A stretch of 64,000 nt of DNA from Oscillatoria princeps RMCB-10 (GTDB taxonomy: Bacteria; Cyanobacteriota; Cyanobacteriia; Cyanobacteriales; Oscillatoriaceae), in contig JAHHHT010000004.1 of the NCBI GenBank assembly GCA_019359235.1, forward strand, positions 1-64,000, read 5' to 3'. Every line of letters begins with the position of its first letter. The stretch's first letter is position 1. Below are positions 27,900 to 36,856 of this stretch, piece by piece. Both the position numbers and the translations under genes were made by a program. The notes under the pieces are model-generated. The model was not told the DNA's origin. It saw only the letters and a list, made by a program, of their open reading frames with translations, and searched no databases.

Positions 27900-29825
27900 T
27901 CACTCTGTTCCACCGTGACTTTTGAGTAATTCCACCAAGTTTGTGTGATGCTCGATTGCCGCTAGGTGGAGCGGGGTATGGCCTTTTTTATCCCTAGCGT
28001 TCACATTTGCGCCCTTGGCAATCAGCAGCTGTGCTATCGGCGAACTGTCTTTTTCTGCTGCTGCTGCTATGTGCAGGGGAGTGTGCTCGTCATTGTCCTT
28101 GGCATTCACATCTGCGCCTGCTGCAATCAGCACCTGTGCTACCAGATCGCTGTCTTGTTCTGCTGCTATGTGTATAGGAGTGCGCCCGTCATTGTTCTTG
28201 GCATTGACATTTGCGCCGGCAGAAATCAGCAGCTGTGCTGCCGGCGAGCTGTTCTTTTCTGTTGCTATGTGCAGTGGAGTATCACCCGAGTTATCCTTAG
28301 CATTGACATCTGCGCCCTTGGCAATCAGCAGCTCTGCTAAGTCGTACTTGTCCATTCTTATCGCATAGTGCAGCAGGGTTATGCCTTGTTCCTTGTTTTT
28401 AGCATTGACATCTGCCCCCTTGGCAATCAGCAGTTCTGCCATTTCCTTCTTCCATGATACTCTGTGCAGCGGAGTATCACCCGACCAGCTATTCCTGGCA
28501 TTTACATCTGCCCCAGAAGCAATCAACAGTTCTACTATTTCTTTACTATGATAGCTTGCTGCCCTGTGCAGTGGAGTATCGCCCCCCCTGTCCCTGGCAT
28601 TGACATCTGCCCCCTTGGCAATCAGCACCTCTAGGGCATCCTTCCATCCCCGAGAAGCCGCCTTGTGCAATGGGGTTTCGCCCCGCTCGTTATTCTTTAC
28701 AGAATTGATATCTGCGCCTTTGCCAATCAGCAGCTCCGCTATGTCTTTATTCCTAGAATCTACGGCGCATTGAAGCAGAGAGTCATGGTCATAATACTTC
28801 TCTCTGGCGTTGGGGTTCCCACCCCAGTAGAGATAATCCCTAATCGTATTAATGTCTCCCTTGTAGATGGCTGGACACAAGAAACTTTCAATTCCTGCAA
28901 ATCTGAACCAAGCCCACTTGAAGGCATTAGACGCAGTAAAAGCAGCACCGGCTACTATAACGAGAACTGCGAAGCTTTTCCAGGGGAAGGACTTCCGCGC
29001 TTGACTGGCCATCACCCGCTCGCCGCGCAGCACAGCTAGCGCTTCTTTTGCCGATGAGAATCTGTCTGCCACATCCGGCTCTAGCATCTTCTCCAGCCAG
29101 CCGGCAAACTCCTCGGAAATCCTCACGTGGGAGCGAAAGTCAATTTGCAGACCATCTAGGGGCAAATCTGCGGGGGAGCGGTGCGTCAGCAAAAACAGCA
29201 CGGTGGCTCCTAACCCGTACAAATCCGTTGCCGGCACGGCTTGCCCCCGAAACTGTTCGGGTGCCATGTAGCCGTAGGTTCCCACCACTGTACTCCCCCG
29301 CATGAACGTGTTATAATAGGTGTTCTGCACCGCTCCAAAATCTACCAGGAACACCCGCCCGTCTTCTCGCCGGATAATGTTTTGCGGCTTGATATCCCGG
29401 TGGGTGACGGGGGGCTTGAGGCTGTGCAGGTAGGCGAGGATTTCTAAGATTTGAGTGGCGATATCCCGGACTCCCTTTTCATCCGTGCGCCAGCCACTTT
29501 CTACCAGCGCTGCCAGAGATTTCCCCTCGGCTAGCTGTTGGGCAATATAAAAGGAACGGTCTTCAGGGGTTTCCACCTGGAAGTAATCCAAGTAGCGCGG
29601 TATACCGGCATGATTGAGTTGGGCCAGGGTGCGGGCTTCCCGCTCAAATAGCTCTATCTTCTTCCAGTCTGTCAGCATATGGAGTGACAGGGCTTTCAGC
29701 GCCACTTGCTGGTTGTTTTGCAAGTCGATCGCTAAGTAAGTTGTCCCAGTCCCCCCAGAGCCTATGGTGTTTAGGATGCGATACCGGGAGGCGATAATTT
29801 CTCCCGACTGGTGCAGTAATTCCAT
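27900..29825 (-). CDS. Ser/Thr kinase-transmembrane-ankyrin repeat protein
   Basis: 641 residues. Kinase domain ~15-270: GSGGTGTTY loop, VALKAL Lys, HRDIKPQN catalytic loop and LVDFGAV, all intact. A single hydrophobic helix at about 283-303 (FAVLVIVAGAAFTAS) follows. From about 315 to the end come ten ankyrin repeats of the GDTPLHxAA...LLIAKGADVNAK type, the middle ones nearly identical, which suggests recent repeat amplification. With one membrane span the ankyrin stack would face the periplasm or lumen and the kinase the cytoplasm, a receptor-like layout. It shares its N-terminal ~270 residues closely with the downstream kinase, indicating tandem duplication and domain swapping. Confidence 0.92.
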   Translation of the reverse strand: MELLHQSGEIIASRYRILNTIGSGGTGTTYLAIDLQNNQQVALKALSLHMLTDWKKIELFEREARTLAQLNHAGIPRYLDYFQVETPEDRSFYIAQQLAEGKSLAALVESGWRTDEKGVRDIATQILEILAYLHSLKPPVTHRDIKPQNIIRREDGRVFLVDFGAVQNTYYNTFMRGSTVVGTYGYMAPEQFRGQAVPATDLYGLGATVLFLLTHRSPADLPLDGLQIDFRSHVRISEEFAGWLEKMLEPDVADRFSSAKEALAVLRGERVMASQARKSFPWKSFAVLVIVAGAAFTASNAFKWAWFRFAGIESFLCPAIYKGDINTIRDYLYWGGNPNAREKYYDHDSLLQCAVDSRNKDIAELLIGKGADINSVKNNERGETPLHKAASRGWKDALEVLIAKGADVNARDRGGDTPLHRAASYHSKEIVELLIASGADVNARNSWSGDTPLHRVSWKKEMAELLIAKGADVNAKNKEQGITLLHYAIRMDKYDLAELLIAKGADVNAKDNSGDTPLHIATEKNSSPAAQLLISAGANVNAKNNDGRTPIHIAAEQDSDLVAQVLIAAGADVNAKDNDEHTPLHIAAAAEKDSSPIAQLLIAKGANVNARDKKGHTPLHLAAIEHHTNLVELLKSHGGTE

Positions 29826-29963
29826 GATGCTTCCCCGCTTTGGGAATATGGCGATGTCAGCGCCAGAGAGAGCCGGTGAGGAACCCGGCTTCTCCTTCTT
29901 TTTTTACAGTATACCCATCCGCTAGCTAAAATACATAGGGCGGCGGGAAATTGTAATATATCT

Positions 29964-30551
29964 TTACGATAAAGGCTGTGTCCCTGTCTGCGGTCGCGGC
30001 ACCGGCAAAACCGATATTAACTCCGTATTAAGAGTAACAAAATACAGCTCCACGCTAAGTTCCGGATAGCGCTCGCGAATCGCCCAGTAAGCCAGATTCA
30101 AATAATCTGAGTGCACTTTCAGCTCTCGCTCGTAATTATTGCTCAAATTCGGGTCTACTTTCACAGCATAAGCCCCGCAGTCTTGATGGTCGAGGATGAT
30201 GACTTTTTTGATGTGGTGCAGTTTGTAGGATAGCTCCAGCTGGTCCCAAAAAGCATCGGTGTCAGCTCCGTTGGGAAATCCGCTCAAGGCGAGAGAAGCG
30301 CCGGCAAGAGCTGTCCAGTCGTACTGATTGCTGAGATTTTGCAGGGAGAGCAAGTAGCGCTCCGCTTGCAGGAAGCGAAAGTCAATGCAGCTGAGAACGA
30401 GGGCTTTGGCGGTGTGTTCCGCTCTTGCCGGCTCGGCGGCTGACAGGACGGAAAGGGCGAGGGCACCAGGCAAGAGGGAGCGCAGAAAATGCCGGCGGCT
30501 GACACCGGCACACATCGGGCATTTCGGGGGGCAATTTGGGCTGTGCTTCAT
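29964..30551 (-). CDS. Tat-exported beta-carbonic-anhydrase-like protein
   Basis: 195 residues. The N-terminus has CPPKCPMC (two CxxC-type pairs) and a twin-arginine motif SRRHFLRSLL followed by a hydrophobic stretch, with likely cleavage near ARAEHT. The mature part has Cys55-Asp57-Arg59 (SCIDFRF) and His122/Cys125 (DHQDCGAY), the zinc ligand pattern of beta-carbonic anhydrases. The domain is short and diverged, so activity is uncertain; it could be another zinc lyase or hydrolase of the fold. Export by Tat would place it in the periplasm or thylakoid lumen. It lies downstream of a SulP anion transporter on the same strand, 316 bp away. Confidence 0.78.
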   Translation of the reverse strand: MKHSPNCPPKCPMCAGVSRRHFLRSLLPGALALSVLSAAEPARAEHTAKALVLSCIDFRFLQAERYLLSLQNLSNQYDWTALAGASLALSGFPNGADTDAFWDQLELSYKLHHIKKVIILDHQDCGAYAVKVDPNLSNNYERELKVHSDYLNLAYWAIRERYPELSVELYFVTLNTELISVLPVPRPQTGTQPLS

Positions 30552-30630
30552 AGAATTACCTCTGAATCAGGGTGGGAAATTTGACAGGGGGTGGTTGAGC
30601 TAGGGAACGAGGCTATATCATCACACAAAA

Positions 30631-30655
30631 ACCCGGTTTCTTCAAGAAACCGGGT
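30631..30655. repeat. AAACCCGGTTTCTT-family palindrome
   Basis: 12-bp perfect arms ACCCGGTTTCTT with one central base. It lies upstream of the CA-like gene, so here it is not a terminator of that gene but could end the SulP transcript. Confidence 0.65.
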
Positions 30656-30721
30656 CGGTCAAGCATGCTATTTGGGTTTTTCGCCGGTGGGGTTAAGCCG
30701 TCCGGGTTTCAGGCTGGGGAG

Positions 30722-30838
30722 TTATAGCGGGCAAGCATCTGGATGGGGTACAGTCTGGAGATCCCCCCAAACCCCCCTTAAAAAGGGGGGCTTTGAAATG
30801 TTCCCCCCCTTTTTAAGGGGGGGCTAGGGGGGGATCTA
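30722..30838. repeat. Composite repeat with AGATCCCCCC inverted arms
   Basis: Begins TATAGCGGGCAAGCATC, continues GTACAGTCTGGAGATCCCCC and ends in a long C-run/G-run inverted repeat. A second copy of the first ~75 bp is at about 49245-49316; the inverted repeat alone recurs at about 36888-36963. Confidence 0.65.
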
Positions 30839-30867
30839 ATATCTGTACCTCACTCGGTTGAAATCTG

Positions 30868-32523
30868 CTATACACCGGCAGTCTGGCTGCTGGCTCCGTC
30901 GAGCAGGTGGGTGAGGGAGCAAATCGCCGCATCGGTGGTGTCAAAACAGTTTTCTGTGCCGATTTTGGCGAGCAAGCCGCTGCGCTCTAAAAGCTGCTGC
31001 ACTTCTGGCTGCAAGCCGCTGAGAATCAGCCGGCAATTGCGGTGTTTGAGTTCGCGGTAAATGTCTTCCAGCGCCACTAAGCCGGTGACATCCATGTTGG
31101 GGACGAAGCGCAGCCGCAAAATTAGGGCTTTCACTTCTGGCATGTCCCGCAGCAAGGTGGCGAACCGCTCTGCTGCGCCGAAGAATACGGGTCCGTCTAC
31201 GCGGTAAACTGCGATGTGCCTGCCTAATTCTAGGGGGACGCCAGGGGGGAAGACTTCGGTTTCTGGCATTTTCCCCATGCTCAGCTCGCTCATGCGTTTG
31301 ATAAACAGTGCGCCGGCGGCGATTAACCCGACTTCTACGGCGAGAACGAGGTCAAAACAGATGGTGACCAGCCAGGTGAGGAGCATCACGGAGAAGTCGG
31401 AATAGGTGGAGCGCAGCATTAAGCCGATGGCTTCCCATTCCATCATGCGCATGCTGGTCACCATCAGGATGCCGGCGAGGGCGGCGAGGGGGATTTGACC
31501 GGCCAGGGGTGCCAGTGATAAGACGATGATGGCGAGAGCCACGCCGTGGATCGCGCCGGAGAGGCGGGTTTTGCCGCCTGAGCGGACATTGACGGCGGTG
31601 CGGGCGATCGCACCGGTTGCCGGTATGCCGCCAAAGAAGGGCACGACGATATTGGCTAAGCCCTGACCGATGAGTTCGCGGTCGCTGTCGTGCTTCTCGC
31701 TGACGGTCAAGCCGTCTGCTACGACTGCCGAGAGTAAGGACTCTATGCTGCCCAGCGCTGCAAGGGCTAAGGCGGGATTTATCAGCTCTCGAATCAGCCG
31801 GAAATCATTCCAGTGAGGGATGCCTTGCGGCACCGGCAGCGATTGGGGAATGGCTCCAATGGTGGGAACGCTGAGGTGAAAGCCGGAGGCGAGGGCTGTG
31901 GCTAAAATCAGCCCCACCAGGGAGCCGGGTACGGTGCGGTTAATCTTTGGCCAAATCAGCTGTGTGGCAATCGCCGCCAGCGCCAGCCCAACGGCTGCCC
32001 AGTTGGCGGCTTCCAAGTGAGTGAGTGTCTGCAACAGTCCGGCGATAAAATGTTCGCTGCGGGGGAGTTGCAAGCCAAAAAAGTTGTTCAGCTGACCGCA
32101 GAAAATAATCACGGCGATGCCGTTTGTAAAGCCGGCGGTCACGGGATAGGGGATAAATTTTACCAGGCGTCCGAGTTTGGCAATCCCGAAGGCCACCTGG
32201 ATGATGCCGGCCATCACGCCGGCAAGCCAAACCTTTTCCAGGCCATATTTGGCGACAATACCTACTAAGATAACTGCCATTGCGCCGGTGGGGCCGGTAA
32301 TCTGGACGGGGGAGCCGCCGAAAATGGCGGCGACGATTCCCGCGACGATTGCCGTGTACAGACCGGCTTTTGGCTCAACGCCGCTGGCCACTGCAAAGGC
32401 CAGCGCTAGGGGCAGCGCGACCACTGCAGCGGTGATTCCGCCGGCGAGGTCGCCCCGCCAGTGAGCGAACAGGTGAGTCCACTCGCGGCGTTTGGTATTG
32501 TTGAATGTACTGACTGCTGTCAT
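30868..32523 (-). CDS. SulP-family inorganic anion transporter with STAS domain
   Basis: 551 residues. The signature region is GDLAGGITAAVVALPLALAFAVASGV near residues 25-50, followed by about 10-12 hydrophobic spans to ~400 and a cytoplasmic STAS domain (~425-540; VKALILRLRFVPNMDVTGL). SulP proteins import sulfate or, in the cyanobacterial BicA branch, bicarbonate with Na+. The sequence is not especially BicA-like in the first spans, so the substrate stays open. A Tat-exported CA-like protein is encoded directly downstream, which makes bicarbonate a reasonable guess. Confidence 0.9.
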   Translation of the reverse strand: MTAVSTFNNTKRREWTHLFAHWRGDLAGGITAAVVALPLALAFAVASGVEPKAGLYTAIVAGIVAAIFGGSPVQITGPTGAMAVILVGIVAKYGLEKVWLAGVMAGIIQVAFGIAKLGRLVKFIPYPVTAGFTNGIAVIIFCGQLNNFFGLQLPRSEHFIAGLLQTLTHLEAANWAAVGLALAAIATQLIWPKINRTVPGSLVGLILATALASGFHLSVPTIGAIPQSLPVPQGIPHWNDFRLIRELINPALALAALGSIESLLSAVVADGLTVSEKHDSDRELIGQGLANIVVPFFGGIPATGAIARTAVNVRSGGKTRLSGAIHGVALAIIVLSLAPLAGQIPLAALAGILMVTSMRMMEWEAIGLMLRSTYSDFSVMLLTWLVTICFDLVLAVEVGLIAAGALFIKRMSELSMGKMPETEVFPPGVPLELGRHIAVYRVDGPVFFGAAERFATLLRDMPEVKALILRLRFVPNMDVTGLVALEDIYRELKHRNCRLILSGLQPEVQQLLERSGLLAKIGTENCFDTTDAAICSLTHLLDGASSQTAGV

Positions 32524-32806
32524 TTTTTTGAAATTTTCTACGTGTTAACACAGACAGGCTGTGTTTTCTGGCTGGTATTGCAGGCGTTACAAGGTGCGGT
32601 AAGGTTGTATTACATGGTGATTAAATGCTGACAGAGCGACATGCCAAACTGGATATATGAATCTTGGCAGGTAGTTTCAGGAGCGCACTAAATTCTTCAG
32701 GAAAAGTTAAAGTTTTATTCAAGGATTGGCTCTCCTGGGGAGTGCCGGCTGCCCCACGATAGTAGCCGGCTGCCGGTTGGGGTAGTGTCACACTGGAGGA
32801 TGAAGC

Positions 32807-33028
32807 GTGAAGGACTATCACATTAACGTCTTCTACAGCGAAGAGGATGAGTGCTACATTGCCGACATTCCCGATTTGAAGTTTTGCTCCGCTTTTGGCT
32901 CCACACCAGAAGAAGCTGTGAGAGAAGTGGAAATTGCCAAAACTGCTTGGCTGGAAGCCGCTCGCGCCGTCGGCAAACCGATTCCTGAACCCAGGTATCG
33001 ACCGGCAATTTATCAAATTGTATCTTAA
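32807..33028 (+). CDS. HicB-like protein, orphan
   Basis: 73 residues from GTG, with GGAGGA about 6 bases upstream. The N-terminal half (YHINVFYSEEDECYIADIPDL) and the GSTPEEAVREVE segment are the partial RNase-H-like fold of HicB antitoxins. There is no helix-turn-helix or ribbon-helix-helix tail of note: the protein ends RPAIYQIVS. No hicA is seen on either side, so it is solitary. It may neutralise a toxin encoded elsewhere or have another role. Confidence 0.75.
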   Translation: MKDYHINVFYSEEDECYIADIPDLKFCSAFGSTPEEAVREVEIAKTAWLEAARAVGKPIPEPRYRPAIYQIVS

Positions 33029-33217
33029 CAAACCACGAGCGATCGCCGGCAGCCTCCGGGAAACCCCCGCCGGTGACGCTTGCGAAGCCTTATCCGCCCC
33101 ACCGGCATGCTAAAATAGCAGCGCTTCACCCTAAATTTTTCTGAGGTGTGGCTTCAGTACAGGGATATTTGTAGCCGTAAGCATTTCAATAGCTAAGCTA
33201 GTTAATCGCCTAAAAAT

Positions 33218-34108
33218 ATGGGCCAATTTGAAAAGGGAGGGCAGCTCGCCTGGTTTCACGACCAGGGGCATCCCGCCGGCTTCTTTCACACCTACGATAA
33301 CTTTCAGGTGGCGGGGACAACCGATGCTCCCAGAAAAGTGCACGTCTTTCTCCCACGGGATTATGAAACTTCAAAAGAGCGGTATCCCGCTGTTTACATG
33401 AATGATGGGCAGACCGCTTTCTTCCCCGGCGGTGCTGTGGGCAAATCTTGGCAGACAGCAGAGAGATTGACAGAGCTTTATGACAGAAACGCCATCCGCC
33501 AGCTCGTCGTCGTTGCAGTTCATCCCCTCAACCGAGATCGCGAATACACCCACGCTCCTGTCCCCAAACGGGAGTGCTGCCAACTTGAGGGCTACACGCA
33601 GTATATCGCCAACTGGGTTAAACCGTTTATCGACCGGCATTACCGCACCCTGCCTCAAGCGCGGGAAACCACCATTTTAGGCTCTTCCCACGGCGGACTT
33701 GCTGCTTTTTATATCGCCTGTCGCCGACCTGACTGCTTTGGCAATGCTGCAGCGCTGTCCCCATCTTTTTGGGTGGGACTGGACACCGACTTGGGCACCT
33801 TCACCTCCCTTTCCAACTCACGCCTGATTGAGCTAACCGCTCACACTCTGCGCGACAAAAGTACAAGACCCAGGATCTGGCTGGATTGGGGGCTGTTGCG
33901 CGATCGGGGATTCCACAACTCATTTATCGAGCGCAATGCCACCAAACGGGGGCGAGAAATGGCCGGTCTTCTCCGCAGCACGTTTGGCTACCAGCAGGAT
34001 CGGGAACTGCTCACCTTTGAAGATCCTCAGGGAGAGCACACAGAAGAATCTTGGTCCCGGCGTCTCCCGCTGGTGCTTGAAGCTTTTTACGGAAAAGGAG
34101 GTAAATAA
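33218..34108 (+). CDS. Alpha/beta-hydrolase, esterase family
   Basis: 296 residues. Catalytic serine in GSSHGG (GxSxG elbow, near residue 155), with a preceding YTQYIANWVKPFIDRHYRT typical of the esterase D / enterochelin-esterase (Fes/IroE-like) group. The N-terminal region binds a putative polyanionic or acyl substrate (RKVHVFLPRDYE). The likely histidine is in GEHTEESW near the end. No signal peptide, so cytoplasmic. The actual ester is unknown. Confidence 0.85.
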   Translation: MGQFEKGGQLAWFHDQGHPAGFFHTYDNFQVAGTTDAPRKVHVFLPRDYETSKERYPAVYMNDGQTAFFPGGAVGKSWQTAERLTELYDRNAIRQLVVVAVHPLNRDREYTHAPVPKRECCQLEGYTQYIANWVKPFIDRHYRTLPQARETTILGSSHGGLAAFYIACRRPDCFGNAAALSPSFWVGLDTDLGTFTSLSNSRLIELTAHTLRDKSTRPRIWLDWGLLRDRGFHNSFIERNATKRGREMAGLLRSTFGYQQDRELLTFEDPQGEHTEESWSRRLPLVLEAFYGKGGK

Positions 34109-34178
34109 GTTGTTAAGCTTTTAATCTGTTACGCTAATAATGCTGCTTATTACACAAAGGAGGCAGAGCCTCCTGAGG

Positions 34179-34207
34179 CTCGTTCCCAGGCTGAGCCTGG
34201 GAACGAG
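34179..34207. terminator. CTCGTTCCCAGG inverted repeat, likely bidirectional terminator
   Basis: 12-bp arms around CTGAG between the convergent esterase and metallophosphoesterase genes. A partial GTAGGGGCGGCC palindrome follows at about 34248-34277. A relative is at 16419-16445. Confidence 0.5.
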
Positions 34208-34300
34208 GTAACGAGGTAAACAGCATCATGACCTTCGCAGGCTCGCTGTAGGGGCGGCCCCCCGTGGCCGCCCTCCTGACACCAAGGTTTCCCGCCTATT

Positions 34301-35989
34301 TTATCTTACCCCAAACTCATCAAACTTCACCACCTCCGATTGCGGCTCCCGCGTGTCAAAATAGTAACTGCTCACCGTGCCGGCACCGGTGTCAAAAATG
34401 CTAAAAACCGTGATATCATTACTGGCAATATAGGGCACCGGCTCGCCACCCTCACCCCGCAGCGGCGCAATTGCCGGCACCACCGGCTCCAGCCCGTTCG
34501 GATCTCCCAGGGCAACATACTCCTCCTTATACCCCTCTGGCACAAACCGCTTTTTGTCCCCCAACGCAGCCCCGTAAGAATTGCCGACATTCGAGGATTC
34601 CAAAAAGTGCGTGCCGGCATCACTGACAAACCGGTTCCACAAATGCGAGTGCCCGAAAAACACCAGCCTCACGCCGGCACTCTCAAGCATTGGCACTACG
34701 TCTCGGATAATATAATCCTTATCCTTCGGGTACTCGTAGCGGATTGCTTTGACGCTCCCATCTTCATGACGCTCGATTATTTGCACCGGCTCGGTATAAG
34801 CCGGCACGATATTGTCTCCCAGGGTGTGCGGCGGGTGGTGGAACATCACAACTTTATACTTCGCTCGCTTGAATTCCGGACTGTTGAGTTCTTTCTCCAG
34901 CCATTCATACTGAGCGCTTCCCTTGGCAATTGGCTCAAAAATGTGCTGTCCGTAACCCCAAGCCGCTGGATTGTTCAAATCCTCCTCTCGCTCGCGGTAT
35001 CTTCCCTTTGCTTTGGCATCCAAACTGGGAGTGCGCCACATGTTCGTGATGAAAAGTGTCACCAAGCGCACGTCGCCAAAGGTGACAGCATAATATTTTT
35101 CCCCACCTTTACCGCTTTGGGGTGAGGGGAAAATCTCTTCGTATGTGCTAGTATTAAAGGAGTTGTCTTTCAGCCAAGCTTCGCGAACCGCCGGCTCGCC
35201 GGTGGGGTTCAACTGACCGGCATGTTTCGCGTAAAGTTCCTCCGCTGCAGCGCGGGGGAAGGAATCAAAAATCTGCTCGGTGAGGTTGCTTTCGGTGGAA
35301 AAGCGCCCCATGACTTCGTGGTTGCCGACTGCCGGAAACAGCGGCGCGTGTTGAATGATTTGGGAGCCGGTGTAAACTGTTTTAATGCCGTTATTTTCCA
35401 GTTCGTAGTTGGCCCGACCTTGCAGGCAGGGGAAGAAAGCATTCCCGCGACTGTCGTCAAACCATTCTGAGGCGCGGTCGGGAATATTAACCAAATCGCC
35501 GGCAAAGAAAACCGCATCGACTCGCCCGACGGTTTCGGCAACTTTCTGGAGATTGGCAGCAACCATTGGCATTACCTGGTGATCGGAGGTCAGCAGGATT
35601 TTTTGGGGAGTTCCCGGTAAGGGTGCCGGTGCGAGGGTAAAGGTAGCGCTGCTGAAACTTTGTCCGTCTTCTCGCACGCTGGTGACGCGATACGGAATCC
35701 GCTCTCCGGGAGTCAGTTCGCCAACCTCTGCTTCGTGACGCCAGATATGGCGGGGGGTTGGCTTCTGGTAGACGGGGCTGTCCTGAGTCTGGGAACCCAC
35801 TCGCGATTTTTGGTCTTCGCGAGTGCGGCTTAGCTTGCTGGTGGTGGCAGTTGCCTGCCGGTTGAGGTCTTTGCCATATGTTACCGTGTGGCCGGTGCCG
35901 GCAAACTCGGTAAACCAAACAACCCGCACGGAAGTCGGGGTTGGCAGTTGCAGGAATGGATCGGTCAGCAGTTGGGAGTCGGATATCAT
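34301..35989 (-). CDS. Metallophosphoesterase with N-terminal fibronectin-like domain
   Basis: 562 residues. The N-terminal ~130 residues form a beta-sandwich of the purple-acid-phosphatase type (SVRVVWFTEFAG, GERIPYRVTSVREDG). The phosphoesterase domain has the five metal-ligand blocks: TSDHQ (His in place of the usual Asp-x-His spacing), AGDLVN, VGNHE, MFHHPPHT and FGHSHLW. No signal peptide is evident, unusual for the family. The FN3-plus-phosphatase layout recalls PhoD/PAP-like alkaline phosphodiesterases; the substrate is not predictable. A loop EEIFPSPQSGKGGEKYY may be a repeat-derived insertion. Confidence 0.85.
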   Translation of the reverse strand: MISDSQLLTDPFLQLPTPTSVRVVWFTEFAGTGHTVTYGKDLNRQATATTSKLSRTREDQKSRVGSQTQDSPVYQKPTPRHIWRHEAEVGELTPGERIPYRVTSVREDGQSFSSATFTLAPAPLPGTPQKILLTSDHQVMPMVAANLQKVAETVGRVDAVFFAGDLVNIPDRASEWFDDSRGNAFFPCLQGRANYELENNGIKTVYTGSQIIQHAPLFPAVGNHEVMGRFSTESNLTEQIFDSFPRAAAEELYAKHAGQLNPTGEPAVREAWLKDNSFNTSTYEEIFPSPQSGKGGEKYYAVTFGDVRLVTLFITNMWRTPSLDAKAKGRYREREEDLNNPAAWGYGQHIFEPIAKGSAQYEWLEKELNSPEFKRAKYKVVMFHHPPHTLGDNIVPAYTEPVQIIERHEDGSVKAIRYEYPKDKDYIIRDVVPMLESAGVRLVFFGHSHLWNRFVSDAGTHFLESSNVGNSYGAALGDKKRFVPEGYKEEYVALGDPNGLEPVVPAIAPLRGEGGEPVPYIASNDITVFSIFDTGAGTVSSYYFDTREPQSEVVKFDEFGVR

Positions 35990-36041
35990 GGGGATGGGTG
36001 TTAAGATAAGTAATCCAACAGGTATGAGTATAGTGGATTAA

Positions 36042-36104
36042 ACCGCCAAGACGCCAAGAGCGCCTTAAACCGCCCCCGTGAAGGAGCGCCAAGGAAGATT
36101 GGAG
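36042..36104 (+). repeat. CCGCCAAGACGCCAAGAG repeat, intergenic copy
   Basis: Reads ACCGCCAAGACGCCAAGAG, then AAGGAGCGCCAAGGAAGATT. This copy is noncoding, between the metallophosphoesterase and TerB-like genes. Confidence 0.7.
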
Positions 36105-36205
36105 GTGTTAGCTGTATACCTTAAATTTAGCTTAAGACTTGCCGGCACCCCGCACTGCTGGCACTATGCTCTAAAAATAGCACTGCAAAAGATTGGCAAA
36201 CTAAT

Positions 36206-36856
36206 ATGGGCAATTTTGACTTTATATTCAATTCTGAAGACACGCCCACAATCACCCTGACTCCAGAGGAGGCTGTGGCTGCAATTTTGGTCGTCACCGG
36301 CATGGCTAGCTCAAATCATGAGCTGCATATAGAAACGGCGGTCTCCGTACTGGAAGCTTTCGATGTGTTTTACGAATCCTCAGAAGAGGAACTCTCAGAC
36401 CTCGTGGATAAACTCGCGAATCTTGCGGAGCGAGACGGGTTGGGAGCTGTGTTTAATGAGGCTTATGATTCCCTTTATTACGAGGATTTTCCTGATGCTT
36501 TTGCCGCCTCGTTTCTGCTGCTTGTTATCGAGGCCAAGGGAGAGCTGTCCGACCGGCAGGTTGAGCTGATCTGCGAGTTACAAGAAGCTTTAGGTCTGGA
36601 AGATGAAGAGGCTGATGAAATTCTAGATGAGGTTTTTGCGCAAATGACCGAACTCAAGGAAGAACAGGGTAACAATGTCGATAAAAAGGGGCGAATACAT
36701 ATCCTACCAATTCAGAAAGAATTAGGGGAAATTGCAGCGGAAGTTTATGAGGAGCCGCCAGACAGTGAGCTGTATGAGTCGCCCGCCGGCAATTTCAGCG
36801 TGCCGGTGCCCACTGACCCGCAGAAAGGCGGCCAAATCAGCTCGCAAGAAGTCTAA
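36206..36856 (+). CDS. TerB-like acidic protein
   Basis: 216 residues, strongly acidic. Residues ~15-150 are all-helical with the pattern of TerB / tellurite-resistance-like domains (TPEEAVAAILVVTGMA, EELSDLVDKLANLAERDGL, FLLLVIEAKGELSDRQ). The tail (150-216) is disordered and Pro/Glu-rich. TerB-like domains bind metal in some proteins and act in stress responses; the role here is unknown. No other ter genes are nearby. Confidence 0.7.
   Translation: MGNFDFIFNSEDTPTITLTPEEAVAAILVVTGMASSNHELHIETAVSVLEAFDVFYESSEEELSDLVDKLANLAERDGLGAVFNEAYDSLYYEDFPDAFAASFLLLVIEAKGELSDRQVELICELQEALGLEDEEADEILDEVFAQMTELKEEQGNNVDKKGRIHILPIQKELGEIAAEVYEEPPDSELYESPAGNFSVPVPTDPQKGGQISSQEV

Larger units (their letters stand above)
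30552..30867. other. Repeat-filled gap between SulP and CA-like genes
   Basis: 316 bp holding an ACCCGGTTTCTT palindrome (30631-30655) and the composite element at 30722-30838. No gene. Confidence 0.65.

Noticed and set aside
30868-32523. Assigning the SulP gene as bicA
   Set aside because: Family membership is clear, but the first spans do not look especially BicA-like; substrate left open.
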